From positions 1 to 40,586 of the forward strand of contig DIVL01000021.1 of the NCBI GenBank assembly GCA_002435825.1: a DNA stretch of 40,586 nucleotides, in the 5' to 3' direction. The stretch is from Anaerolineaceae bacterium UBA6133 (lineage in GTDB: Bacteria; Chloroflexota; Anaerolineae; Anaerolineales; Anaerolineaceae). Below, piece by piece: positions 17,374-26,837 of the stretch; the first letter of the stretch is position 1, and each line of letters begins with the position of its first letter. Below the pieces are notes generated by a model that saw nothing but the letters and a program-made list of their open reading frames with translations, was not told the origin of the DNA and did no database searches. The position numbers and the translations under genes are program-made.

Positions 17374-19767
17374 ATGTTTCTGCCAGCATTTACCCTCACC
17401 ATTTTCCCCAATCAACTACCTGCTGCTGAAATGCAATGGGTTATTTGGATTTTGCCTGCCTTGCTGACGATTGGCACGGGTTTGGCGATCTGGAAGCTGC
17501 AGAAATGGGATTCCCATTACTCGCTGATTGAACTCAAGTGGTTCGTTTTCCTGGCTTTGCTGGTTTTTCCGCTCAGTTTTTTGAGTTTCAGACCCTTCGA
17601 TGGACAACTCCTGACGTTAACCGGAGCAACCGTACAGCCTATTGTGATGGTCTTGAGCGCCCTGCCAATTTTTCTGGCGGTCGGGCTGGTGGGTCCCTTG
17701 CCGGCGGTGATCCTCGGGTTGGGAACGGGTTTGGTGCAGTTCTTACGTCTGGGCCAGGACCCGATGGGGATGTTTTTCTATGCCAGTCTTGCGATAGCTT
17801 TTGCCTGGATACTGGCGCGTGAGAAGTCCCAATGGCACAGCGATTGGAAGCAGCATATCGTCATGCGGGTGGTTTGGTCCTACTTGCTGAGTGTCCCTGT
17901 CATCATCCTCACCCAGTTTACACACACGCTGATTTTCAGCGAACGAAGCGTGTTGGTGATCCTGGAGCAAATCCTGACCCTGGTGGTCAGCCATGTGCCC
18001 GAAGTGCTGATCAGCGCCTCGATCGTCTGGGCGTTTGTTTACTGGCTGAATTCCGATTGGCATCCGAAGGATTTCATCAAGGCACTACCCTCGACCAATC
18101 CTTTCGACAGAGTGATGGAACGCATTCAGGAGCTGACAAATGGGGATTACGAGGAGCAAATACCTCCAGCTGTCCTCTCCGGTAATGAAAAAGCGCTTTT
18201 TATGGCTTTGGAGAAGCTGCGGGTTAACCTGCAGACGCGCAATGACACCCAGGCAAGGTTGCTTTCGGTGGATCCATCGCACTATTCGCGAGAGGGCTTT
18301 GACCTGATGCTTTCCTCGATCTTGCGGGCAGCATTGACCAGGGACGCTTCCTCGGCGCGGCTGATTTTGCTGGAAAAGTCGCCCGAAAGCCGGCGGGGTG
18401 AGATGCGCCTGCGCCTTGGGCAGGGAGAAAACACCCGGCTGTATGCCTACCTGGATACCTTGATCATCGAAAAGATTGGCGATCAGGACCAGTTGATCCT
18501 GAGTGACCTCAAGGTCGATCAATATTTTGGGCTGACCTCAGGCACGCCCCATCCGCAATCCATTGCCGCCCTGCAACTGCGCGGAAATGGAGATTCGCAA
18601 GGGGTGCTTTGGGTTGGATTTGAACAAAACCATTGGTTTGACCAGGAAGATATCCAGTTTTACCAACAGCTGGCATACCGCGCTTCAGCAGCGTTGAGCA
18701 CGAAAGAGCAGTTTTCCAGGGTGCAAAACGATAAAGGCTGGTTGAGCCTGGCATTTAATGCTTTTTCTGACCCAATGTTACTGCTCGACCGGGATGGGCG
18801 GATCCAGTTCAGCAACACCGCGGCTATTGCGGCAAGCGACAAAGGCGAAGCGCTCATAGGGAAGATGGACGGCGTGGTGCGTGTTGCCAATGAGAAACTA
18901 AAGAGTTACCTCAGCAAGGACAAGAAAAGCGTTGAACTGAAGACATTGCAGTTGGATGGAAACAAGACCTACGAGGTGCTGCGCTTTCCGCTGGAAGGTG
19001 ATCAGGAACGGCAGGGTGAAGTTGTTTTGCTGCGGGATACAAGCTGGCTGCAAAAACTGAACAATCAAAAGAACGAATTTGTCAGCAACATCAGCCACGA
19101 CCTGCGCGCGCCGCTCTGGCTGATGAAAGGGCATACAAAGCTTTTATCCAACATTGGCAAGTTGAGCCCGGAACAGCGCAAGTATGTCGAAAAAATCGAT
19201 GCGGGAATTGACACGATGACCCGCCTGGTAGACAAGGTGCTGAACCTGGAACGGTTGGATAGCGACGGGTTGTTGGTCTATACCACCTTTAACATACAGG
19301 AAACGATTGATGATACGATCAAACTTTTGGGGGTTCAGGCACAACAGAAAAAGATCAGCCTGAACGTGGATTACGGCGGCTTGAAGACGCCCTACATCTC
19401 GGCTGACCAAATCATGGTTCAGCAGGCACTCTACAATCTGATCGAGAATGCGATCAAGTTCAGTCCGAGGGGAGAGAGCGTGCTCATAAGCGCTGAACGC
19501 GATTCAAGCTGGATGCACATCGCTGTCAAGGACAATGGCAAAGGCATTGCGCCGCTGGATCAACCCAAGCTATTCACGCGCTTTTTCCATGTGGATGACG
19601 ATCTTGCATACGAAAACCGCGGGCAGGGATTGGGGCTGGCAATTGTCAAGTCGGTTGCGGACAAGCACGGAGGAAATGTGAGCGTCAAAAGCACGTTGGG
19701 TGAGGGCAGCACCTTCTATTTTGACCTGCCGTTGCACAAAATCGAAACGAAAAAGCTTGACAAATAA
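17374..19767 (+). CDS. Membrane-bound hybrid-sensor histidine kinase (MASE-like TM, HAMP-like, GAF, PAS, HisKA, HATPase)
   Basis: The 797-residue protein senses a signal and autophosphorylates on His. About 230 N-terminal residues form six to eight membrane segments. A HAMP-like linker (about 238-290), a GAF-like domain (about 305-450) and a PAS-like domain (about 455-560) follow. HisKA has the phospho-accepting H575 in SHDLRAP. The ATP-binding domain has the N-box around N692 (LIENAIKFS), the G1 box DNGKG from D720, and GQGLGLAIVKSVADKHGG. No response regulator gene lies in the window, so it is an orphan here. The ATG at 17374 follows the -10 box closely. A GTG at 17344 would begin upstream of the promoter element and is unlikely. 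Confidence 0.88.
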   Translation: MFLPAFTLTIFPNQLPAAEMQWVIWILPALLTIGTGLAIWKLQKWDSHYSLIELKWFVFLALLVFPLSFLSFRPFDGQLLTLTGATVQPIVMVLSALPIFLAVGLVGPLPAVILGLGTGLVQFLRLGQDPMGMFFYASLAIAFAWILAREKSQWHSDWKQHIVMRVVWSYLLSVPVIILTQFTHTLIFSERSVLVILEQILTLVVSHVPEVLISASIVWAFVYWLNSDWHPKDFIKALPSTNPFDRVMERIQELTNGDYEEQIPPAVLSGNEKALFMALEKLRVNLQTRNDTQARLLSVDPSHYSREGFDLMLSSILRAALTRDASSARLILLEKSPESRRGEMRLRLGQGENTRLYAYLDTLIIEKIGDQDQLILSDLKVDQYFGLTSGTPHPQSIAALQLRGNGDSQGVLWVGFEQNHWFDQEDIQFYQQLAYRASAALSTKEQFSRVQNDKGWLSLAFNAFSDPMLLLDRDGRIQFSNTAAIAASDKGEALIGKMDGVVRVANEKLKSYLSKDKKSVELKTLQLDGNKTYEVLRFPLEGDQERQGEVVLLRDTSWLQKLNNQKNEFVSNISHDLRAPLWLMKGHTKLLSNIGKLSPEQRKYVEKIDAGIDTMTRLVDKVLNLERLDSDGLLVYTTFNIQETIDDTIKLLGVQAQQKKISLNVDYGGLKTPYISADQIMVQQALYNLIENAIKFSPRGESVLISAERDSSWMHIAVKDNGKGIAPLDQPKLFTRFFHVDDDLAYENRGQGLGLAIVKSVADKHGGNVSVKSTLGEGSTFYFDLPLHKIETKKLDK

Positions 19768-19786
19768 GCTGTTTTATAGCTATAAT
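19757..19786 (+). promoter_or_regulatory. Consensus sigma-70 type promoter for rpoC
   Basis: TTGACA (19757-19762) and TATAAT (19781-19786) are both perfect, with an 18-nt spacer. The -35 hexamer lies inside the last codons of the histidine kinase gene. The expected transcription start is near 19793, giving a leader of about 100 nt. Confidence 0.85.
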
Positions 19787-19829
19787 AATCATTTGCGTGA
19801 ATTATATCGGAATGACAAACTAAGAAACA

Positions 19830-19857
19830 CTGGAAAATAGTTTTCCAGCGGTTTTTT
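19830..19857 (+). terminator. Intrinsic terminator-like hairpin inside the rpoC leader
   Basis: CTGGAAAA-TAG-TTTTCCAG forms an 8-bp stem with a 3-nt loop, followed by CGG and six T. It could simply end histidine kinase transcription. Because the consensus promoter lies upstream of it, it could also attenuate rpoC transcription. Confidence 0.6.
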
Positions 19858-19895
19858 GTGTCTTAAATAGCCCTCGTCTAATTCAGGAGGTATGA

Positions 19896-22800
19896 GTGGA
19901 AACAACTAGTATGAAAGCCCTTCGGATCAACCTTGCGTCACCTGAGGTCATTAAAAGCTGGTCTTATGGAGAAGTTCTCAAACCTGAAACAATCAACTAT
20001 CGGCGCTTGCGGCCGGAAAAAGACGGCTTGTTTTGCGAAGCCATCTTCGGACCGACGCGCGACTGGCAGTGCTACTGCGGCAAGTACAAGAACCCGCGCT
20101 ACAAAGGAATTGTCTGCGACAAGTGCGGTGTGGAAGTTACGCGCTCATCTGTGCGGCGCGAACGCATGGGTCATATCGAACTCGCTGCTCCGGTGGCGCA
20201 CATCTGGTATACCCGCCGCATCCCGTCTTACCTCGGTTTGCTGCTGGACATTTCCCGTCGGAATCTGGATCGCGTGTTGTACTTTGCACAATACATCATC
20301 ACCTACGTGGATGATGATGGTCGTCAGAAGGCACTCAAGCGCCTGGAAGACGAGATCAGCCTTTCTGAGCGTGAACTGATTGCCAAGGTTAATGGCGAAA
20401 TTGCTGAGACCAAGAAACAGCGCGATCGTGAGCTGAAGGATGTTGAAGCTCAGATTGAACAAGTTAACCGCGAATATGACGAAAAAGTTGCCAGCTTATT
20501 TGAGCCTGTCATTCAGCAGGGTCAGAGCCTGGAACGCGAATTACATGAAAAAACCGGAAAAACCATTCGCAAGCCGATCAGCTTTGAACTGGATGGTGGC
20601 AATCAGACCATTGTGGAAGTTGGCGAGGAAGTCACTGCCAAACACATCTCCCGCGTGCAGAAGGTCGTGAAGGAAAGGATGGAGATCCTTGAATCGGACC
20701 TCAAGAAAGAACGCGCTGAGAGAACGGAACAATTCAAAATCCAGAAGGAAGAAATCCGCGCCAAAGCTGAGCTGGTAATGGAAGATTTGCGCAGCCAGTT
20801 GGATGACCCGGATGCGGTTGCCAAGACTCAAAACGCCCAACAGCGGGATGAGCTTTATGAACTGCAGCCGTTCACCTTCTTGAGTGAAGCCCGCTACCGC
20901 GACCTGAAATCCCGCTGGGGCAACATCTTCAAAGCCGACATGGGTGCGGAAGCATTCTATGACATTCTGCGCCGCCTCGACCTGGACGCGCTATCAGAGC
21001 GTTTGTGGCAGGAAGCACGCACCACCAAGAGCAAACAGAAGCGCAAGAAAGCTACCAGCCGCCTGAAGGTGGTGGAGGCTTTCCGCCGCTCGACCAACAA
21101 ACCGGAATGGATGATCCTGACGGTTCTTCCCGTTATTCCTCCTGATCTGCGCCCAATGGTGCAGCTGGACGGTGGTCGTTTCGCGACTTCTGACCTGAAC
21201 GACCTGTATCGCCGCGTGATCAATCGCAACAATCGCCTGAAGCGTTTGCTCGAGTTGGGAGCACCGGATGTCATCGTGCGCAACGAAAAGCGCATGCTCC
21301 AGGAAGCTGTCGACTCGCTGATTGACAACTCTCAGAGAGGGCGAATGCTCTCCCGACGCGGACGCCGCGAACTGCGCTCTCTTTCAGATATGCTGAAGGG
21401 CAAGAAAGGCCGCTTCCGCCGCAACCTGCTGGGCAAACGCGTGGACTATTCCGGGCGTTCCGTTATTGTGGTTGGACCCCATCTCAAGTTGAACCAATGC
21501 GGTTTGCCCAAGTCGATGGCGCTGGAGCTCTTCCGCCCCTTCGTGATTGCCGGGCTGGATAAACACGGCTACACCTCCAATATCAAGGGCGCAAAACGCT
21601 ATATCGAGCGCAACCGACCAGAGGTCTGGGAAGTGTTGGAAGAAGTCATCAAGGACCGTCCTGTTCTCCTGAACCGGGCGCCAACGCTGCACCGCCTTGG
21701 CATCCAGGCTTTTGAGCCTGTGCTGATTGAAGGCAGTGCTATTCAGTTGCATCCGTTGGTGACCACCGCTTTCAACGCCGACTTTGACGGCGATCAGATG
21801 GCTGTGCATGTACCACTTTCAAGCAAGGCAGTGGCTGAAGCGCGGGAGTTGATGCTGGCAAGCAAGAACTTGCTGAAACCAGCCAGTGGTGAGCCTATCA
21901 TCAGCCCAGGAAAGGACATGGTTCTGGGTGTTTACTACCTGACCATGAATCAAAATCTCCCTCAAAAGGGAGAGGGGCGTGTCTTTGGCGATATCAACGA
22001 AGTAATTTTGGCATATCAACTCGACCAGGTGCAGGTGCACACGAAGATCAAATTGCGCGTAGAAACCATTTTCAATGATCAACATGAAAGGCTTAATGAG
22101 CCCGAAGTTCGGATCATCGAAACGACGGTTGGTCGGGCAATGTTCAACGATATCCTGCCAAAATCAATGCGATTCACAAACGTCCCGCTTGACAAAGGCG
22201 GCATCCGGGACCTGATTGCGGATATTTATGACCTTGATGGACAGGAAGTTACCACACAGGTAGCTGACAACATCAAGGATATCGGCTTCCGCTACGCTTC
22301 ACAGTCCGGGTCAACCCTGGCTGTGGCGGATATCACCGTTCCGCCTGAAAAGGCCGAGATGATCCAGGAAGCCTTGCTCGAGGTGGAACGCGTTCAGAAG
22401 GAATTCCGTCGCGGTCTGTTGACCGAGCAGGAACAGAATGACCTGATCATCGAGGTTTGGCAGGGAACCACCATAAAGGTTGGAGAGGCGGTACGAAAGC
22501 ATCTCGATCCAAATGGCAACCTGTCGACCATGGCAGTTTCGGGTGCGACCAAGGGCGGTTTCAGCCCAATTTCACAGATGGCAGGGATGCGCGGTTTGAT
22601 GGCTGACCCCTCCGGGCGCATCATCCCGATGCCTATTCGCTCCAACTTCCGTGAAGGTCTGTCTGCACTGGAATACTTCATTTCCACGCATGGTACCCGC
22701 AAGGGTCTGGCGGATACCGCTATCCGAACCGCGGATGCAGGTTATCTGACCCGGCGATTGGTGGACGTAGCGCAGGACATGATCATCAACAACGAAGATT

Positions 22801-24266
22801 GCGGCACAGTGGAAGGTATTTGGGTGTCCTCTGAGGATGACATCGCCGGACAGCCTTTCAACGAACGCATTTATGGGCGCTTGCTGGCTGACCGCGTGAT
22901 CGATCCTGAAACTGGAGAGGTGATTGGCGAGCACAACGATATGATCAACAAAGAGCTCAGCCGACGGATCACCAAATTGGTCGAAAAGGGCATCAAGAAG
23001 GTGAAAGTACGCTCCCCACTAACTTGCGAGCTCGTACATGGTATCTGCGCACGCTGTTACGGCATGGACCTCGGACGGGGCAAGATGGTCAATCTTGGCT
23101 CAGCAGTAGGTGTGGTTGCGGCTCAGTCTATTGGTGAGCCTGGCACACAGCTGACCCTGCGAACCTTCCACACGGGTGGTGTGGCGGGTGGTGGTGATAT
23201 CACGACTGGTCTTCCTCGCGTGGAAGAGCTGTTTGAAGCCCGGCGCATGCCTCGTGGTGAAGCTGTAATCACCCAGATCAACGGTAAATCCCACATCATG
23301 GTTTCAGAAAAGAACCCAGACATCCGCACTGTGCGGGTGGAAAGCAGCGAAATGGTTGGTCAGCGTTATGCTATCCCCGCTGACTGGGAAATCAAGGTAA
23401 AGGACGAAGATGAAGTCAGCAAAGATGCAGTCCTGGCGACCCATGAAGAGACCAGCATCACTGCCGAACATGCTGGAAAAGTCCGCATCGAGGACGGTGA
23501 GGTTGTGGTTTCCTATGAAGACCGGCTGAGCGAGGATTATGAAATTCCCTCGACATCCCGCCTCTTGATCATTGAGGGTCAGATGGTAACTGCTGGGGAG
23601 CAGCTGACTGAAGGATCGCTCAACCCGCATACCATCCTCAGAATTAACGGCACCGATGCGACCGAGTTGTACTTGCTGAAAGAAATCCAGCAGGTTTACC
23701 GCACTCAGGGTCAGAACATCAACGACAAACATTTCGAAGTCATCATCCGCAAGATGCTGAATAAGGTGCAGATCACCCGACCTGGTGACTCTGAATTCCT
23801 GCCGCAGGATCTGGTGGACCGTCTTGAGATCCGCAAGATCAATGAAGACCTGGTGGCTCGGGGTTTGCGACCCGCGCGCTATTTAAATATTTTGCTCGGA
23901 GTTTCGAAGGCCTCGCTGAGCACGGATTCGTTCCTGTCGGCGTCCTCCTTCCAGCACACTATCAAAGTACTGGCTGGGGCGGCAATCTCCTCCAAGGAAG
24001 ACCCCCTGTTTGGTCTGAAGGAAAATGTCATCATTGGCAAGCTTATCCCGGCTGGAACTGGCTTTGTCCCTGGTCGTTTCGAAGACCAGGTGATGGAAGC
24101 CGAACCAGGCAACCCGGATATCGCTGTTGAACAGCTGGATATCTTCAACGATAGGACTGATCAGACTGACGGATTGTACGATGAATTGGAAGACAGCGAA
24201 TCGGGCAGTTTCGATCTTTATGATGATGAAGACTTTGAAGAAGATGAAGAAGTGACGGACGATTAA
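19896..24266 (+). CDS. rpoC: DNA-directed RNA polymerase subunit beta'
   Basis: This is the largest catalytic subunit of RNA polymerase. The 1456-residue protein has zinc site 1 (C59, C61, C74, C77). The catalytic loop NADFDGDQMA begins at N627, with Mg-binding D629, D631 and D633. Zinc site 2 has C969, C1044, C1051 and C1054. The PVLLNRAPTLHRLGIQAFEP region precedes the active site, and the SIGEPGTQLTLRTFHTGG trigger-loop region is intact. A Glu/Lys-rich, coiled-coil-like insertion of about 175 residues (142-318) sits between zinc site 1 and the clamp region. The C-terminus is strongly acidic. The GTG start at 19896 lies 5 nt after AGGAGG (19885-19890); an out-of-frame ATG at 19892 encodes only five residues. 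rpoB, its usual upstream neighbour, is absent from the window. Confidence 0.98.
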   Translation: METTSMKALRINLASPEVIKSWSYGEVLKPETINYRRLRPEKDGLFCEAIFGPTRDWQCYCGKYKNPRYKGIVCDKCGVEVTRSSVRRERMGHIELAAPVAHIWYTRRIPSYLGLLLDISRRNLDRVLYFAQYIITYVDDDGRQKALKRLEDEISLSERELIAKVNGEIAETKKQRDRELKDVEAQIEQVNREYDEKVASLFEPVIQQGQSLERELHEKTGKTIRKPISFELDGGNQTIVEVGEEVTAKHISRVQKVVKERMEILESDLKKERAERTEQFKIQKEEIRAKAELVMEDLRSQLDDPDAVAKTQNAQQRDELYELQPFTFLSEARYRDLKSRWGNIFKADMGAEAFYDILRRLDLDALSERLWQEARTTKSKQKRKKATSRLKVVEAFRRSTNKPEWMILTVLPVIPPDLRPMVQLDGGRFATSDLNDLYRRVINRNNRLKRLLELGAPDVIVRNEKRMLQEAVDSLIDNSQRGRMLSRRGRRELRSLSDMLKGKKGRFRRNLLGKRVDYSGRSVIVVGPHLKLNQCGLPKSMALELFRPFVIAGLDKHGYTSNIKGAKRYIERNRPEVWEVLEEVIKDRPVLLNRAPTLHRLGIQAFEPVLIEGSAIQLHPLVTTAFNADFDGDQMAVHVPLSSKAVAEARELMLASKNLLKPASGEPIISPGKDMVLGVYYLTMNQNLPQKGEGRVFGDINEVILAYQLDQVQVHTKIKLRVETIFNDQHERLNEPEVRIIETTVGRAMFNDILPKSMRFTNVPLDKGGIRDLIADIYDLDGQEVTTQVADNIKDIGFRYASQSGSTLAVADITVPPEKAEMIQEALLEVERVQKEFRRGLLTEQEQNDLIIEVWQGTTIKVGEAVRKHLDPNGNLSTMAVSGATKGGFSPISQMAGMRGLMADPSGRIIPMPIRSNFREGLSALEYFISTHGTRKGLADTAIRTADAGYLTRRLVDVAQDMIINNEDCGTVEGIWVSSEDDIAGQPFNERIYGRLLADRVIDPETGEVIGEHNDMINKELSRRITKLVEKGIKKVKVRSPLTCELVHGICARCYGMDLGRGKMVNLGSAVGVVAAQSIGEPGTQLTLRTFHTGGVAGGGDITTGLPRVEELFEARRMPRGEAVITQINGKSHIMVSEKNPDIRTVRVESSEMVGQRYAIPADWEIKVKDEDEVSKDAVLATHEETSITAEHAGKVRIEDGEVVVSYEDRLSEDYEIPSTSRLLIIEGQMVTAGEQLTEGSLNPHTILRINGTDATELYLLKEIQQVYRTQGQNINDKHFEVIIRKMLNKVQITRPGDSEFLPQDLVDRLEIRKINEDLVARGLRPARYLNILLGVSKASLSTDSFLSASSFQHTIKVLAGAAISSKEDPLFGLKENVIIGKLIPAGTGFVPGRFEDQVMEAEPGNPDIAVEQLDIFNDRTDQTDGLYDELEDSESGSFDLYDDEDFEEDEEVTDD

Positions 24267-24299
24267 GAATAGTCCAACACGGAGAAAATGATTCTAAGG

Positions 24300-24331
24300 A
24301 CCCGGAGTGGACAATCACTCCGGGTTTTTTT
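24300..24331 (+). terminator. Strong rho-independent terminator of rpoC
   Basis: A 10-bp stem ACCCGGAGTG / CACTCCGGGT with a 6-nt loop (GACAAT) runs into seven T. It starts 33 nt after the rpoC stop and separates rpoC from the gyrA promoter. Confidence 0.92.
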
Positions 24332-24332
24332 A

Positions 24333-24341
24333 TGCTATAGT
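24333..24341 (+). promoter_or_regulatory. Extended -10 promoter of the gyrA gene
   Basis: TGC-TATAGT lies directly after the rpoC terminator, 48 nt before the chosen gyrA start. No clear -35 hexamer is seen, as expected for extended -10 promoters. Confidence 0.55.
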
Positions 24342-24389
24342 TGGTGAAAATTGAAAAGATCTACGACTGAGCCAAAGAAAGAGCGGAAT

Positions 24390-26837
24390 ATGAGTACAAC
24401 CGCCTCCCCAAAGATCAATATCAACGTTGAAATGCAGCAATCCTACCTGGATTACGCGATGAGTGTCATCGTTTCGCGGGCATTGCCCGACGCGCGGGAT
24501 GGACTGAAACCGGTTCAACGCCGTATCCTATATGCCATGTACGATATGGGTATCCGAGATGACACACCACACAAGAAGTCAGCACGTATTGTGGGTGAGG
24601 TTTTGGGTAAATATCATCCCCACGGGGATACCGCGGTCTATGACGCGATGGCAAGAATGGCTCAGGATTTTTCAGAACGATATTTACTGGTTGATGGGCA
24701 GGGGAACTTTGGCAGCGTGGATGGCGACCCGCCAGCCGCAATGCGCTACACAGAAGCGCGGCTTTCATCCCCTGCCATCGAGATTCTGCGTCAGCTGGAT
24801 ATGAACACGGTTGATTACATCGACAATTTCGATGGTACGCTGAAAGAGCCGGAAGTCCTGCCTTCTTCCATTCCCAATATGCTTGTCAATGGCGCGTCGG
24901 GTATCGCGGTGGGCATGGCAACCAACATTCCTCCTCACAACCTTGGGGAAGTGGTGGACGCGCTGGTAATGATGCTGCAGAATTGGGACGGGATAGAGGA
25001 TATCACCGTCGAAGACATCATGCGATACATCAAGGGACCTGACTTTCCAACAGGTGGCTTGCTTATCCAGGATGAAGGCTCCATCCCCCTGACGACGATC
25101 TACGGCTCCGGGAATGGCACGGTCAAAGTCCGGGCTCGCACACGAATCGAAGAAATGTCCCGCGGTCGCATGCGCATCATCGTGACCGAGCTGCCGTACA
25201 TGGTGAATAAATCGGCATTGATCGAGCGAATCGCGGAAATTTCGCGGGATGGTGGTTTGGAAGGTTTATCGGACTTGAGGGATGAATCCGACCGGCAGGG
25301 AATGCGGATCGTGATCGACCTCAACAAGAATGCCGACCCGGAAGAGATCCTGGCAACCCTGTATAAACGCACGCAGATGCACAACACCTTTGGCATCAAT
25401 ATCCTGGCTTTGGTGGATGGCAGCCCGCACCGCCTGACGCTCAAGCAGGCTCTGAGGATCTTTGCTGAGCACCGTTTGGTGGTAATTCGCAGGCGCAGTG
25501 AGTACTTGTTAAAGAAAAACGAGGACCGTCTGCACATCCTGGAAGCGCTGAAGGTGGCAATTGATCACATTGATGAGGTGATCAGGATCATCCGAAAATC
25601 CGCGTCTGCCGAAGATGCGCGCACCAACCTGATGAACAAGTACAAACTGGATGAAATCCAGGCGAATGCCATCCTCGAAATGCCTTTACGCCGACTGGCA
25701 TCACTGGAACGAAAGAAGATTGAGGATGAGTACAAAGAAGTCGCGAAGATGATTTCTCAGCTGAAAGCTTTGTTGAATTCTCCGAAACAGATGCGCCTTG
25801 TGGCAATTGAAGAACTAAAAGCCATAAAACAAAAGTATGGTGATGCGCGGCGAACGCAAATCATTCAGCTTGGTGAGGGAGAAAAAGCCTCAGAAATGTA
25901 CACCATGACTGACGTGATGCCTGTAGAGAACTTCTGGATCGAGGTCAGCGAAAATGGACTGCTTTCACGCACGGAAGGCGACAAACCCAACCGGCTGGGT
26001 GGGGATGGCGCTCCCTGGAGCATGATCCGTACCAATACCCACCAAACAATATTCCTGGTGACTACCGCAGGAAAGGCTGCGGCTATTTCTTCGTTCTCCG
26101 TACCAGTACAGCGGGCTGAGGAGGAAGGTGTGCCTGCCTCCAAAGTGGCACCGCTACATCGGGATGACATTTTGCAAGGAATTTTTGCTGTTCCAATCAG
26201 TCGGGAAGAAGAACAGGATCGTTACGTCGTCACAGTCACGCGGCAGGGCATGATCAAACGCTCTGCGGTGACGGATCTGCCCGGCGCCTCTGCTAGCACA
26301 TTCACCCTTGTAAAGGTCAATGAGAATGATGAACTGTTTGAGGTGCTGCTAACCCGGGGCGATCAGGATATCCTGCTGTCTACAGCGGCTGGCATGGCGA
26401 TCCGGTTCAACGAAAATGAAGTGCGGTCAATGGGGCTGGTAGCTGCCGGAGTTAATGCGATCAAGCTCAAGCCTGGCGATTACGTGATCGGGGCAGCAGC
26501 GCTTGAAGACAAAGACGAGGTCGCGTTGGTAACTCAAAAGGGTCTGGCGAAAAGGACACCAGGTTCCGAATTCCCGGTGCAAGGTCGGTATGGACAAGGT
26601 GTTATCGCCTGGAAGCTGGATAAGGGCGACCAGATCAGCGTAGCCTTGGTGGGCAAACTGACCGACAAAGGTATTTGTCACTTCCGCAAGAGTGCCAGCA
26701 AAGTCTTCACGATCACCAATGCCATCAGTCGCAAACGAGCTTCAAGCGGTCAGGCAGTGTTTACAATAAAAGCTAATGACGAAATTATCGGCTTTACGAA
26801 TTTGGACGATTATGTTCAATTCTGGGAAAAAGCTTAG
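24390..26837 (+). CDS. gyrA: DNA gyrase / topoisomerase IV subunit A
   Basis: This type II topoisomerase subunit breaks and rejoins DNA. The 815-residue protein has the active-site tyrosine Y120 in AAMRYTEARLS. The quinolone-site region reads HPHGDTAVYD, with T81 at the position of E. coli S83 and D85 at that of D87. The canonical GyrA box QRRGGKG is not seen. The equivalent region in the first C-terminal blade reads NRLGGDG (534-540), and a looser match QGRYGQG lies at 731-737. This leaves open whether it works as gyrase or topoisomerase IV; gyrB is not nearby. The ATG at 24390 follows a GAGCGG ribosome site; a TTG at 24351 is an unlikely earlier start. Its stop overlaps the convergent HD-domain gene by 4 nt. 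Confidence 0.93.
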   Translation: MSTTASPKININVEMQQSYLDYAMSVIVSRALPDARDGLKPVQRRILYAMYDMGIRDDTPHKKSARIVGEVLGKYHPHGDTAVYDAMARMAQDFSERYLLVDGQGNFGSVDGDPPAAMRYTEARLSSPAIEILRQLDMNTVDYIDNFDGTLKEPEVLPSSIPNMLVNGASGIAVGMATNIPPHNLGEVVDALVMMLQNWDGIEDITVEDIMRYIKGPDFPTGGLLIQDEGSIPLTTIYGSGNGTVKVRARTRIEEMSRGRMRIIVTELPYMVNKSALIERIAEISRDGGLEGLSDLRDESDRQGMRIVIDLNKNADPEEILATLYKRTQMHNTFGINILALVDGSPHRLTLKQALRIFAEHRLVVIRRRSEYLLKKNEDRLHILEALKVAIDHIDEVIRIIRKSASAEDARTNLMNKYKLDEIQANAILEMPLRRLASLERKKIEDEYKEVAKMISQLKALLNSPKQMRLVAIEELKAIKQKYGDARRTQIIQLGEGEKASEMYTMTDVMPVENFWIEVSENGLLSRTEGDKPNRLGGDGAPWSMIRTNTHQTIFLVTTAGKAAAISSFSVPVQRAEEEGVPASKVAPLHRDDILQGIFAVPISREEEQDRYVVTVTRQGMIKRSAVTDLPGASASTFTLVKVNENDELFEVLLTRGDQDILLSTAAGMAIRFNENEVRSMGLVAAGVNAIKLKPGDYVIGAAALEDKDEVALVTQKGLAKRTPGSEFPVQGRYGQGVIAWKLDKGDQISVALVGKLTDKGICHFRKSASKVFTITNAISRKRASSGQAVFTIKANDEIIGFTNLDDYVQFWEKA

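Noticed and set aside
19892..19909. Five-codon ATG frame overlapping the rpoC start
   Set aside because: It lies one base after AGGAGG, too close for efficient initiation. The GTG at 19896 has the right spacing. A leader-peptide role cannot be excluded but has no support.
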